64,000 bases of DNA from Sulfidibacter corallicola. GTDB lineage: Bacteria; Acidobacteriota; Holophagae; Acanthopleuribacterales; Acanthopleuribacteraceae. This document shows positions 37,479-47,135 of the stretch, piece by piece. The first letter of the stretch is position 1. Each line of letters begins with the position of its first letter. Location: the NCBI RefSeq assembly GCF_017498545.1, contig NZ_CP071793.1, forward strand, positions 9,170,256-9,234,255. Direction: 5' to 3'. Made by a program: the position numbers and the translations under genes. The notes under the pieces are model-generated. The model was not told where the DNA came from and searched no databases. It worked only from the letters and a program-made list of their open reading frames with translations.

Positions 37479-39317
37479 TCAACCTTCCAGCACGGGACCG
37501 GAACAATCTCGCTCGGGGCCGGCGAGGCAGAAGCTCTCCAAATGCTGAAAGCACCGTGTCAGCGCCTCACCCGTGTCCGAACCCAAGAGTGACGTGGTTC
37601 CCGACATCGCCAGGGCCATGGCCTCCAACAAGGACGCCAGTTTGGTCGCGCGCTCCGGTGGCTGGCGAAACAACTCACCGACCAACGCCGCGTTCAGGTT
37701 CACGATCACGTAGACCGGACGGTCCTCGGGAAGCGTGTCCGTAAACAACTTGACCATGTTCAACAGCGACGTGCCGATTCGCGCATCTACCTGATCCGCT
37801 TCCAGCCGTCTCTTCAATGCCGCATCTCGGTTGGGCACCATCATCAAGGGGATGGCACTGGACGCCAACCTCGTGGCCCTCACCCGAAAGCCCGGCCGAC
37901 CGAAACACGTCTCCAGGTGCGCCCGTTGCGCCCCAGAGATCTCGACCTCGGGGAACAAGACATCGAGGCTTGGATGGGACCCCAGGATCAAAATGGCGTC
38001 GCCACGGTCCTCGCAGTACTTCCGAGCGAACGCGTAAGCGCCGTAACGCGAGCCGCATACAACCGGAATCCCCTGGCTGCGGTACAACATGGTTTCCGGC
38101 TCGGGTTCGTCACCCAAACTGACCAGCACCTTTCCCAGACTCGACCCGCAAATGTCCGGCATGACCATGTCGCCTTCCGTGGTCGGCACTTTGAGCTGAT
38201 TCGCCAAGAGATCGAAGAGCTCGCGGTCGCATACCGCGGCCCCCAACAGAGCCTCATTGTGACGCCGCAAAATTCGTCGCCAGATGACGGGTCTGCGCCT
38301 GGCAAGCCGCAACAACCCTGCGATCAAGACGTCGCGAATGACTTCGGCCAGGCGAGCATAGCCCGCATCCTTCTGCAATGACTCCCTGCTTGCCGTGGGC
38401 ACCAATCGAGACGTCTCGATCGCTCCCGAAACGAACCCTGCCCACAAGGGCAACAAATCACGCTCGTTCTCGCAGACCAACATTCCCCGAACGTACACTT
38501 GCATGCTTCGCAAATCGCTGGTCGCATACGTGTTCCGATCCTGAATCCACAGCAACCCATGGAGATCCCATTCGGGAACCACGACCGGAATGGTACAGAT
38601 CGGCGGCGACCCTTCCTCCAGACGGCCGACAAATTGGAGGTTGCGCATTTCGGAGGAATGCTCGTCCACGGGCTGGCCGGTGCGCCAAGGCGGTGGCTCG
38701 TCGTTGACCCGCGTCTCCCCTAAAAAAAGGGGAACCGGCAGCAAGGAGGCATATTTTCGCAACAAATTCAAAACACCCAAAAACGTGTAAGCCTGAGCGA
38801 ACTCCGGTTTCACATGAACCACGATTTTGGTTCCAACCGCCCGAGGATCCGTTTCTTCGAGCGCGTACTGTCGCCCATTCCGGCTGGAAAAATACCAACC
38901 GCGATGGGGCTCCTGATACGAGGTGGTCCAAACCTCGACCTTCCGACCCACGAAAAAAGAGCTGAAGAAGCCAAGTCCGAATGCACCGATCAAAGACCCG
39001 TCGGGAGAGGTCGTTGCCAACCTTCGGGAATAACCCGCCCCCATCGTGGCCAGGTAAGCCTTGATTTCCTCGGCGGTCATGCCCGCTCCGTCGTCCTCGA
39101 CGCTCAGGGTCCCGTTGTCGGGATCGACCGCCACCCGCACAGCCGGATCCCTGGGAGCATCCGACTCGAGGCGCCGACGAACCAACGCATCGTGCGCATT
39201 CTGAACGAGCTCTCGGACCATGACGTGGGGTGTCGAGTAGAGGTGTTCGCTCAGTACGTCGACCAAGCCTTCGAAGTCGACTCGAGCGCAATGAAATTCG
39301 GAAAAACGCGGGTTCAT
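37479..39317 (-). CDS. Hsp90-like (HtpG-related) GHKL ATPase
   Basis: 612 aa. The N-terminal ATPase domain has all Bergerat-fold boxes: RELVQNAHDAL (E36, N40, D43), VEDDGAGM, GAFGLGFFSSFF and VGTKI. A middle domain with HtpG-like LVPTASRESLQKD, corresponding to the conserved E/R-containing catalytic loop, follows. The C-terminal half is diverged (AILILGSHPSLD, MSGTTSLLGSD) and resembles the dimerisation part only loosely. It starts at the ATG 39317, whose first three bases overlap the TGA of the upstream helical-repeat gene (ATGA), so the two are translationally coupled; AAGGGGGGT precedes it. I infer an ATP-driven chaperone dedicated to this locus rather than the housekeeping HtpG. Confidence 0.88.
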   Translation of the reverse strand: MNPRFSEFHCARVDFEGLVDVLSEHLYSTPHVMVRELVQNAHDALVRRRLESDAPRDPAVRVAVDPDNGTLSVEDDGAGMTAEEIKAYLATMGAGYSRRLATTSPDGSLIGAFGLGFFSSFFVGRKVEVWTTSYQEPHRGWYFSSRNGRQYALEETDPRAVGTKIVVHVKPEFAQAYTFLGVLNLLRKYASLLPVPLFLGETRVNDEPPPWRTGQPVDEHSSEMRNLQFVGRLEEGSPPICTIPVVVPEWDLHGLLWIQDRNTYATSDLRSMQVYVRGMLVCENERDLLPLWAGFVSGAIETSRLVPTASRESLQKDAGYARLAEVIRDVLIAGLLRLARRRPVIWRRILRRHNEALLGAAVCDRELFDLLANQLKVPTTEGDMVMPDICGSSLGKVLVSLGDEPEPETMLYRSQGIPVVCGSRYGAYAFARKYCEDRGDAILILGSHPSLDVLFPEVEISGAQRAHLETCFGRPGFRVRATRLASSAIPLMMVPNRDAALKRRLEADQVDARIGTSLLNMVKLFTDTLPEDRPVYVIVNLNAALVGELFRQPPERATKLASLLEAMALAMSGTTSLLGSDTGEALTRCFQHLESFCLAGPERDCSGPVLEG

Positions 39318-41632
39318 GTACCCCCCTTGCACGAGTCCCGTTCGAATGACTCGACCCAGTTCAATTGGTAACGCACGGCCAGGCGGTGCCAGTGCGCTAC
39401 CAAATCGACGAGGTTCAATGCCCAAGCCAATTGGGGCCACATCAACGGATGCGCGTAGGTCGCGGTCGCCCGGAGGAGGCGTTTGTGGAAAGCACGCCAC
39501 GGCGCTTCGGGCAAGATGGCGAAGCGCCCATAAAGCGCCGGCAGCTCCTCGCAGGTCTGGGGATGGAAGCAGGTCTCACTCGAAGCATCCTCGTCTCGAG
39601 CCAGGGCGCCTCCCGCATCCACCACGATTCGCTCCAGTTCGGCCAGGGCCTGATTTCCCGGGTCGACCCCGAAAATGGGAAACGTGGGTACCGAGCGGGT
39701 AGCAGGCACCGATTCGACACCAAACACAGCGTCGTGGGCGGCATGCCCTCCCCTGTCCGAAGTGAACCGGAGCGGTTTGACAAGCACTTCATCGCCAAAG
39801 TTCAGTCCCGAGCTCGGCGGCGCCAGTTCGCAAACCAGCGCGGTCACCATGCCGGTCCGCCTCGCCGCAAGCTCGAACGCCCCGCCCTGTTCGCCGGTTC
39901 CACGAATTCTGACTGTCTCCGTAGGCCGTTCTTCACACGCGAACCCGCTTTCCCGAAGAAAGGTCTCGAATTTCTTGGCATCGAGCGCGTTGCCGACCTG
40001 GGCGGCCACCAATGCCCCTTCCCATGCCCATTCCGCAGAGCGATCGTCGGCAGCCTCGAGATCCGCAAGGCAACCAAACGCGGCATCGTATTGGCCGCAC
40101 TTGCGGTACACCGCCGCCCGCATCAGGAGACTCTCGACGTAACGGGCGTGCCCGGAGGGGATTCGTTTCAAATGGGCGAGCGTTCGTTCCCAGGCGCACT
40201 CGCGCCAAGCCAGGTTCGCCAAAAACCAGTGGGCGGTGGCCCGATGGTGATCGGAAACATCATCTTCGACTCGTTTCTCACACGCTTCGCGAAGCCGGTC
40301 GTCGTGGCCGGAACGAAAGAGATGGTCACCAAGCAAGGAAAAGAGATGCCCATCCTCCGGAAATCTGTGGACCATCCGTGCCAACCAATCTCCTAACTCG
40401 GCCTGGTAGCCCAGTTCACCGAACAGGGACACGAGACGCGTTTGGAGCCGAACATCTCCGGGAGACGACTCGAGTACGTGCAGGAGCCTATCGCAAACCG
40501 CCTCCGGATCCGATGATGTCGGACCATCGCCCTGCACAACCCATTTCGGGAAGTGAAGGTTTGCCTTTTGCGCTTCGATTCGCAATCGAAGGTCCGCCAA
40601 ACGAGAAGGTGCATCCAAAGGGCGAACCAGCCGCGGAAGAATGGAAGCGAAGGCCTCGGAAGCCAGTTCGGCCATGTACGGCAGCCCCGCCTGAAGCGCC
40701 AACTCCGCGTAATAGGCCGCGCCTTCCAAAGCGTACCGCAGGGCGCCCAAGTCCAGGAGCCGGCGAAAACCCTGCAGAAAGTCTCGTCGCGTCGAGGTCG
40801 CGTTGGCTACGCCCCCATGCCGAACGAGAAGATAGCGCACTTCCATCCACGTTGGATAGAGTTCGACCAGGGACGCAATTCGGCAAAATTCCGGCAGGAC
40901 TTCAGATGCGGTCTCCACCCGATCGAGGCCGACGAGACACCGGGCACGGCGGATTTCTTTTGCGATGGAAAACCAAGCGTCAGGTTCGGATGCCTCATGG
41001 GCCTCGTTCAGTTGCCAGGCTTCACGGAAGCGACCCAAGGCAACCATGTTCCAAAACGTGTCGATGGCGAATGTCGGGGCTCCGCTTCCCTGGCCATTCG
41101 ACGCAGCGAGTGCTTCCAAACGGGAAAGCTCACTTTGGGCCAACGCCACCTGACCCGCATCGCGCAACGCCGAGATCAGCTCGGATCCGATGCAGGTGAA
41201 GCAGGGCCACGAAGCGTCGATTCGCGCCAATGCCTCGGCCGCCACGCGAGCCCGGTCGGGGGCAAATCCCAAATGATCGCGAATATCGTAGGCCCAACAG
41301 ACATCCTGAACCACACAGATGGCCTGGGGGCAATCCCGGGTTTCCTCGCGGTGTGCGAACTCCATCAAGCGAATGACCTCAGTCATGTGTTCGGCGACAT
41401 TGAACTGCCGAATGACGACCCCCTGCATCAGCCAATGGCGAAAGTAGAGCTCGAGCCAGGGGTTCTTTTCCTGACGGGCCAACAAAATCGCCTCGGACAG
41501 GGTCTGCCGTACCCGGTCGATCTGGTTGGCCCGAACCCATTGGGGTACGGCAAAGATCAAATTGGCCAACCGATGTGCGCCTCGCCTGCGCAACACTTCT
41601 TCTTCGTTTCTCAACCAGGCCCAAATATCCAT
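39314..41632 (-). CDS. Large TPR-like helical-repeat protein coupled to the Hsp90-like ATPase
   Basis: This is a 772-aa soluble protein consisting mostly of degenerate helix-turn-helix repeats of 34-40 residues (e.g. HRLANLIFAVPQWVRANQID, YVESLLMRAAVYRKCGQYDA), typical of TPR or SEL1-like solenoids. A C-terminal region of about 230 residues (VRIRGTGEQGGAFELAARR, FGVDPGNQALAELERIV) contains more beta structure. It overlaps the Hsp90-like start by four bases. TPR proteins are classic Hsp90 co-chaperones, so a client adaptor for the downstream ATPase is a natural inference. No catalytic motif seen. Confidence 0.85.
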   Translation of the reverse strand: MDIWAWLRNEEEVLRRRGAHRLANLIFAVPQWVRANQIDRVRQTLSEAILLARQEKNPWLELYFRHWLMQGVVIRQFNVAEHMTEVIRLMEFAHREETRDCPQAICVVQDVCWAYDIRDHLGFAPDRARVAAEALARIDASWPCFTCIGSELISALRDAGQVALAQSELSRLEALAASNGQGSGAPTFAIDTFWNMVALGRFREAWQLNEAHEASEPDAWFSIAKEIRRARCLVGLDRVETASEVLPEFCRIASLVELYPTWMEVRYLLVRHGGVANATSTRRDFLQGFRRLLDLGALRYALEGAAYYAELALQAGLPYMAELASEAFASILPRLVRPLDAPSRLADLRLRIEAQKANLHFPKWVVQGDGPTSSDPEAVCDRLLHVLESSPGDVRLQTRLVSLFGELGYQAELGDWLARMVHRFPEDGHLFSLLGDHLFRSGHDDRLREACEKRVEDDVSDHHRATAHWFLANLAWRECAWERTLAHLKRIPSGHARYVESLLMRAAVYRKCGQYDAAFGCLADLEAADDRSAEWAWEGALVAAQVGNALDAKKFETFLRESGFACEERPTETVRIRGTGEQGGAFELAARRTGMVTALVCELAPPSSGLNFGDEVLVKPLRFTSDRGGHAAHDAVFGVESVPATRSVPTFPIFGVDPGNQALAELERIVVDAGGALARDEDASSETCFHPQTCEELPALYGRFAILPEAPWRAFHKRLLRATATYAHPLMWPQLAWALNLVDLVAHWHRLAVRYQLNWVESFERDSCKGGT

Positions 41633-43156
41633 GGTCTCATCCCACCGAGAGTTTCAAGGCCGGAAACACCGAGCCTCATTCAGCGGAAACACCGCAATCG
41701 TCCTCCAACCATGAGGCACGCGAGCAGGGCGGAACATCCGAGGCAGCCGGGTGTAAAGAACGACAAACGTCTTCTCACAACAAGAATCGATAAAAGCTCA
41801 CACACAGGCCATTCCCGATGGGCACGGAAACCGAGCCTTCCAGCCTGCATTTCGAGGGGGAATGGATCGGCCAGCGCGGGGTTCGTCTCGCCGAGGTTCA
41901 CCGGCGTCCTATCCGTGAAATTCTCCCCAACCCGTTTTACTTCAATATTTTACCCGGATTGCGTTCACCGAACCCAAGGCGAGAATGGCAAGATGAAAAA
42001 ATTCAAAAAAAGGAAGCGACTAGGGAAATCTAGCAAAAATCCGTGGATCCTGCCAGACCTCCTAATAAAAATTGCCGATCCCGATCCCCAGAGACTTTCC
42101 CGTTAGGATCTCAGGTTCTTTCCTAACGGAACGAGCGGGTGCCCATCCGGAACGGAGTCACGGAAGGAGCCAAGTTGGTTCGCCTGGATGGGCAAGGTAT
42201 CGAGTTCCAGGCGCCAAGTCCCAACAAGCTACTCAATCACAGTTAATTAGCTGACACCGAATCCCTAGCCGCCGATGCCGGACTGCATTGCGAACCTGGC
42301 GATTGCGAGGGTCTTTCCCAAAAAATCGCTGCTTCCGGATGGGCCCAAGCACCCGGGAAAGTGCCGCGATAGGCGCTGAATCACCCATGGTGCGCGGGCC
42401 TTCCAAACGCATTTCCCCAATTGAAATGTAGGTCACTTTTTTGGTGGACAGCCTCATTAGAATTCCCTAAGATGAAGAAAATTCACACTGATACGGATTA
42501 ATTTCAATAATTATCATTCAGTTTTTTCTCCTCTTTTTCTCTACTTTCAGCGCTCAAGCTCTTTTCAAAATGAATAGGTCTTCGAACACCAGACGCAATG
42601 CTTCACATATAGAGAACGCATTTTTTCACTTTTTCCTTTATTTTCTCATTTGTTTGTTTTAAAAAGATCTACTCTTCCATAAGCCCAGCTCGTTTTTCCG
42701 CCAATAATCCAAAAAGTCACACTCGCAAGCCTAGATAGGTCTCGCTCCGTCCAGAGCCGACCCTTGGGGGAAGTCACGCCATTTTGTGCCTTCCAAGTGG
42801 CTTTATGGCTCCATGGCTGTACAGCTCGGTCACTCTCCCCGCGACATCCTTCAGGGCCTTCGGTTCCGGTTCGCCCAGAAATCCATGTCTCGCTTTGGTT
42901 CAACTCCGCGCCAGGAAAAGGCAAAGATGCGGCTTGACCAACATCCAACATGGGCGAGCGAGCACCGATTGACTCTGGCTGTCGTGCGCTTGCCCATCAA
43001 CGCCTTCCCGATCGACGGGCCTCCATCCGATGTCCCATCCAACACCGTCACAGCCCGCCCGTACCAACCGCCCCCCCCTCCCCCGGGGAAGAGACATCTC
43101 CGTCAACGTGGCCTTATCGGTTGGTCAACTTCAACAATTCTAGGAGATTAGAAAAA
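41633..43156. other. Long gene-poor intergenic region with a MITE-like element
   Basis: 1.5 kb between the divergent helical-repeat and sigma factor genes. It contains a MITE-like repeat (42139-42345) and an AT-rich block at 42460-42680 that may carry promoters. No ORF here has convincing codon composition. Confidence 0.45.
42139..42345. repeat. MITE-like element, degenerate copy
   Basis: It begins GTGCCCATCCGGAAC and ends CTTCCGGATGGGC, with an internal CTGGATGGGCA about 55 bp in and a shared TTAATTAGCTGA core. The same layout is found at 47136-47344. Flanking target duplication is not recognisable in this copy. Confidence 0.65.
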
Positions 43157-43798
43157 ATGAAAAAGAGTTTCGGATGTGAATTCGTTCACAATTCGATCCG
43201 CCCCGCGTCTACTGAGTACAATCCCCAATTCGAGCATCGCAAAGCATCCCCCGACCCTTCACCCGAGAAAGAGGATTTCGAGGAATTCTGGAACTATTGG
43301 CAGGAACACGAACAGAAACTGTTCAATAGATGCCTGTATTTATCCGGAGGAAATCGACACGATGCAGAAGACGCTTTGTCGGACTGTATGATCAAGGCGT
43401 ACAACTATGCATCGAATGCCACAAACAAAATCAAGAACAAGAAGGCTTGGCTCATGCAGGTCATCCACAATCATTTCATCGATCTATATCGCAAACGAAA
43501 ATCAGTGCAATTCGCCGACGAGTCATCCAACACCTTGGTGGAAACCTCGGATACCCTGGCACTGGCTCCCAACCAGGAATGTCACATGGTCCACCAAGAG
43601 AAACTTGTTCAAGTATTGAAAAGTGCCGATGAACTTCCCAAAAAGTTGAAACAGACCTTTTACATGCACTTCATTCAGGACCTTTCCTATAAAAGCATGG
43701 CAAACCAAGGTGGTATTACGGTACCCAATGCCCGAAAACGCGTTCAACTCGTTCGTGAACGATTGAGAAAGAAACTGGAAACCGGCAATGGGAGTTGA
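43157..43798 (+). CDS. ECF-type sigma factor of the R-body island
   Basis: 213 aa. Region 2 is visible as FEEFWNYWQEHEQKLFNRCL, DAEDALSDCMIKAYNY and KKAWLMQVIHNHFIDLYRKR. Region 4 is LPKKLKQTFYMHFIQDLSYK followed by the HTH around GGITVPNARKRVQLVRERL. The ATG at 43157 has TAGGAG nine bases upstream; the longer upstream frame is non-natural. The gene is AT-richer than the R-body genes it precedes. It is the first plus-strand gene of the island, and sigma-factor genes are reported to accompany reb clusters elsewhere, so I infer it controls R-body expression. No anti-sigma gene is adjacent. Confidence 0.85.
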   Translation: MKKSFGCEFVHNSIRPASTEYNPQFEHRKASPDPSPEKEDFEEFWNYWQEHEQKLFNRCLYLSGGNRHDAEDALSDCMIKAYNYASNATNKIKNKKAWLMQVIHNHFIDLYRKRKSVQFADESSNTLVETSDTLALAPNQECHMVHQEKLVQVLKSADELPKKLKQTFYMHFIQDLSYKSMANQGGITVPNARKRVQLVRERLRKKLETGNGS

Positions 43799-44209
43799 GG
43801 GTTTCCCCAATCTTCGCCTCCCCGTTCCCCCCGTCGAGTCGACATGACAGCCAACCACGAACCCGGGCTGAGCCAACACGCATTCCCCAACAGACAAGGC
43901 CTCCCGGGTTTCATGACCCGCCCCGCAAACGCAACTGGGACGAATGGCCGCGTTTTGAGGGTACTTTGGCAAAGTCCCACATAACCCCCAACAAACGTTC
44001 GTCAACTTTATCGGAGCGCGCCGCCAACCCACCGTCTTCATTCATGTATAATGCTCAACATGTTTAATATATTGAATCATTTTCAAATGTTATATTATTG
44101 TTTTAATACAAACCATTCAAATATCGCTTACATCCAGAACATTCTCCATAGAAAACCATTGCCACAACATCGACATATCATAAAAAACCATATTTTCTAT
44201 AAAATCTTA

Positions 44210-44237
44210 TTGACGACCGCCTTAACTTATGTACTTT
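44210..44237 (+). promoter_or_regulatory. Candidate sigma-70-type promoter of the 655-aa gene
   Basis: TTGACG (44210-44215), 16-base spacer, TACTTT (44232-44237), in the AT-rich leader 58 bp before the GTG start. Confidence 0.35.
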
Positions 44238-44284
44238 TATATAACACTCGTACCGAGTCCCCTCGCCCTAGATCTGTTTTAACT

Positions 44285-44288
44285 GGAG
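44285..44288 (+). promoter_or_regulatory. Ribosome binding site supporting the GTG start at 44295
   Basis: GGAG six bases before the GTG; no in-frame ATG lies nearby. Confidence 0.5.
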
Positions 44289-44294
44289 ATACAA

Positions 44295-46262
44295 GTGGAG
44301 CTGAAGCACAACTATGCGGTCCATCTGGATGTCACCAAAAAGATCTTATCCAAGAGAGGCTTTTCATTCGTCAAGGAGCTCGATCCGGAATCGGGATTGT
44401 TCCTACGCTGGCCGAGTCCGGAAGAGTGGAATGCGGCCTCGGTTTCCATCGCACCCATCGCAGAAAGCGATTTTGACAAACACAACTTATCCGAAATCCT
44501 GGAACCACTGGAGCACATCCTCGACCTGACCCTCAAGAATCTCAAGATCATGAGCATCCATAACGTAACCAACCTTTTAGAAAAATCAGAACATTTAAAG
44601 TGCATGATCCTCAATCCCACCCAAGGCCATTTGAAAGACACCTTCCAATTCTTTGATCGATGGTTCTGTGCTCATTTAACCATATTTAAGATCCTTCATA
44701 CTCTCGAAGAGGAAACTCATCCATACCGGTATGATGTTTTGTGGCAGGATGCGATCCAATACCTGATTACCCTCAGATGGCACTTGTACGAAACTCGCTT
44801 CAAATCGATCGGCGTACGGTTTTCCGATCGATCCCATTCCAATTTATGTATTGTCGATCATTCCTCGGGCAAGGAGCTGACACAAACGGTACCGTTTGAA
44901 TCCCACAATGCGCGAATTCTCGACATCAAGGAAAAAATCGCCCACATTCTGGCGGAAGACTATATCGATGCAACCGGCGTTCAACCACGGCTCCGGTGGT
45001 TATTGGAAAGTGCCGACATCAAGCACACGCCGTCCCGAAACGAAGCGACACTTTCTCCGATCCATAGGCCCCACCTTTGGCATGTCACGGACAATCCAAA
45101 GGAATTTACATTATCGGGCATGGAACGGAAGTTATTATCGTCCTACGCCTTGGAGAGTTATTTATTTTTTAAGGGATTTGGGGGCGCTCGCTTCGCCAAC
45201 GTTCAGGAAAACCACTTGGGAAAGCGGATCAACAGGCACATCGCCTCACTGTACCGGAGCCTGCCGGTTCCACCGGCCAAATATCTGGATAAAGGCTCTC
45301 ACCTGTTCACCAGGTGGCCAGACGAACGCCTCCGATGGAAGTCCCACCAAAGAAAATGCGACGCGAGTCTCGAGCGATTCGAGTCGACCCCGACGAACAG
45401 CGATCTCGATCGGCGATTGAACCGAGCCGGCAGAGCCTTCGACGTCTACCTGACCTGCCATCGCAGGAAGGCCGCGAAGTCACAACCCCTTTCGGACACC
45501 GTGCCCCTGTTTCGCTCGATCCTGGCGGAAGCCGAGAACCTGCAACACAGCTTCTTCCGAACCAATCACATCTCCCAACTGGCGCTGTTCCAAAAACTCT
45601 TCCTATTCGTGCTGGCCGTGTACGCCACGGGAACCCTCACCAACCACAGTCATTTGAACTTTCCGAGATTCTGCAAAACGCGCCTTTGGCATTTCTTGAC
45701 GGATACCTGGTGTTATTTGGCGAACATGATGAGCATTTTGTTCACCGATCGAAAGCGTGAATTCCATGTCCGAAGCCATATTCAAGCGGACAGCATCATT
45801 CAATTGATCTTCGATCGCCGCTATTTCAATTGGAATGTGGCCTCGGAAGTCGCCAATCGGGAAGGGACGCATCATTCAGACCATTTCGGTCAATTCCAGA
45901 ATCTGCTTCGAGGCATCGCCGGCCTGCGCGCCATAACCTGCACCTTGAACAAAGGAATCATGGATACCGTCGAGCCGGTTTTCAAATTGGCCATGGGTTT
46001 GGGGTGGCGCCCACCCTGCGACATGACGGTCTGGGAGTACTTCACCCAGTCGTTTACGCCGCGAGTCATCGAAAAGATGATCCTGCCGGCGGCCAGGAGT
46101 GTGTTGATCACTTCGGATCGAACCAGCGAGGTCCATATCGACAATCTGTCCATCGATATGGATGCTTTTCGACGCATCATCGAAAATCCCACCTCGTTTC
46201 ACGATCCCTATGCAAACAAGACCTGGCTGGATCCCGACTTTTCCATGCGCCCAAGTGGGTAA
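44295..46262 (+). CDS. Large orphan protein sharing a C-terminal domain with the 780-aa protein at 34.5 kb
   Basis: 655 aa starting with GTG. No signal peptide or catalytic motif recognised; mostly helical and rich in His, Arg and aromatic residues. Residues about 408-605 correspond to the C-terminal part of the 780-aa protein in order and spacing. They share a hydrophobic helix (ALFQKLFLFVLAVYATGTL against VTFRLFVHSFCLYTNLLAG), LFTDRKREFHVR against FLDRKQDFRLK, FDRRYF against DDRREV, and GLRAITCTLNKG against GLRAVTKSF. The N-terminal halves are unlike. The first half is AT-richer than the R-body genes. Position between the sigma factor and the metalloprotease suggests it belongs to the R-body island, perhaps as a payload; this is inference. 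Confidence 0.82.
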   Translation: MELKHNYAVHLDVTKKILSKRGFSFVKELDPESGLFLRWPSPEEWNAASVSIAPIAESDFDKHNLSEILEPLEHILDLTLKNLKIMSIHNVTNLLEKSEHLKCMILNPTQGHLKDTFQFFDRWFCAHLTIFKILHTLEEETHPYRYDVLWQDAIQYLITLRWHLYETRFKSIGVRFSDRSHSNLCIVDHSSGKELTQTVPFESHNARILDIKEKIAHILAEDYIDATGVQPRLRWLLESADIKHTPSRNEATLSPIHRPHLWHVTDNPKEFTLSGMERKLLSSYALESYLFFKGFGGARFANVQENHLGKRINRHIASLYRSLPVPPAKYLDKGSHLFTRWPDERLRWKSHQRKCDASLERFESTPTNSDLDRRLNRAGRAFDVYLTCHRRKAAKSQPLSDTVPLFRSILAEAENLQHSFFRTNHISQLALFQKLFLFVLAVYATGTLTNHSHLNFPRFCKTRLWHFLTDTWCYLANMMSILFTDRKREFHVRSHIQADSIIQLIFDRRYFNWNVASEVANREGTHHSDHFGQFQNLLRGIAGLRAITCTLNKGIMDTVEPVFKLAMGLGWRPPCDMTVWEYFTQSFTPRVIEKMILPAARSVLITSDRTSEVHIDNLSIDMDAFRRIIENPTSFHDPYANKTWLDPDFSMRPSG

Positions 46263-47040
46263 CCAACGAAGAGAGGTCCTCGGTCGCATCGCGGTCGAGG
46301 CCCGATCCGCGATTCGTCCCGGCAGGAACTGCTCGCCCGGCACCGAGGTTCGACCCCGGTCTCGGACCATGGACAGGGAACCGCGACACGCCCAAGCGGT
46401 CGACCCAGGTCGCCTCGTCTCGGGAAAAATCCCAAGTCCGACAAAGGTTTCGGAGGCGATAAAGGGGTCGTGGGGATGGCGCCACCCATTCGGGGAAGAC
46501 AGGGAACCCAAGGATGGGTTCCCTGTTTCGACCCGCACCGAGGGGTTCGCATTCCCAGGGTTCGATCGAACCGAGCGACAGTTCCTGCCATGCCGGATTG
46601 CGTCACGCGAGGAACCATTTCGATGGGCCCACGGCGCACAAACCAACACCGAAGGCGCGACGAACCGTTCCATCGCATGCGAATCACCCCCGAAGGAATC
46701 GATCCGATCGCGGGATCGACTCCCCCCAAAAGGAAGCGACCCTCCAATGCGTGCTGTCAATAAGACGCCTGAGAGGATCCTGTGTGAATACCTGGGGTGC
46801 CACCGCCCACCTGCCCAAACGAGACCCACCGGAGCGCCGTGCTCGAGGGCACCGGAAAGCGAAAAAGTGCCGGCGGGGACCCACGAAGAGAGAACACAGC
46901 CGCAACCTCCACCGGATGATCGAGCCGCAATCCTTGTCCCACACTTACTTCGTTCCAAATCGCCGGTCATCGCGGAAATTGATGCATCACAATCGCGGGA
47001 GCCCTTCGTCCCATTGGGTGAAACGGGCTGTAACATGAGC
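46263..47040. other. Apparently non-coding 780-bp stretch between an orphan gene and a strong terminator
   Basis: Several ORFs cross it in all frames (a plus frame at 46514-47038 ends just before the terminator), but all have Arg/Pro/His-rich unnatural composition. It contains a 12-base perfect hairpin at 46499-46526. A strong intrinsic terminator at its end implies that it is transcribed on the plus strand, so an untranslated RNA or an unusual small gene is possible. Confidence 0.4.
46499..46526 (+). terminator. Perfect hairpin, possible terminator
   Basis: ACAGGGAACCCA / TGGGTTCCCTGT, four-base loop, followed by TTCGACC. Stem strong, U-tract absent, so it may be a structural RNA element rather than a terminator. 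Confidence 0.4.
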
Positions 47041-47082
47041 AGGTCGGAAGTAGGTCACGGAACCGACTTCCGACCTCTTTTT
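47041..47082 (+). terminator. Rho-independent terminator
   Basis: A 15-base stem with one mismatch, AGGTCGGAAGTaGGT / ACCgACTTCCGACCT, six-base loop, then CTTTTT. The T-run lies only on the plus-strand side. Confidence 0.8.
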
Positions 47083-47135
47083 CCCAACGCGAGAGACACA
47101 GTGCGTTTCGTTTGGCATGAGACGAACTCTACATA

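Larger units (their letters stand above)
43799..44294. other. Intergenic region turning sharply AT-rich
   Basis: It is GC-rich until about 44040, then strongly AT-rich to 44270, a classic promoter and horizontally acquired-leader profile ahead of the 655-aa gene. No gene seen. Confidence 0.45.
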
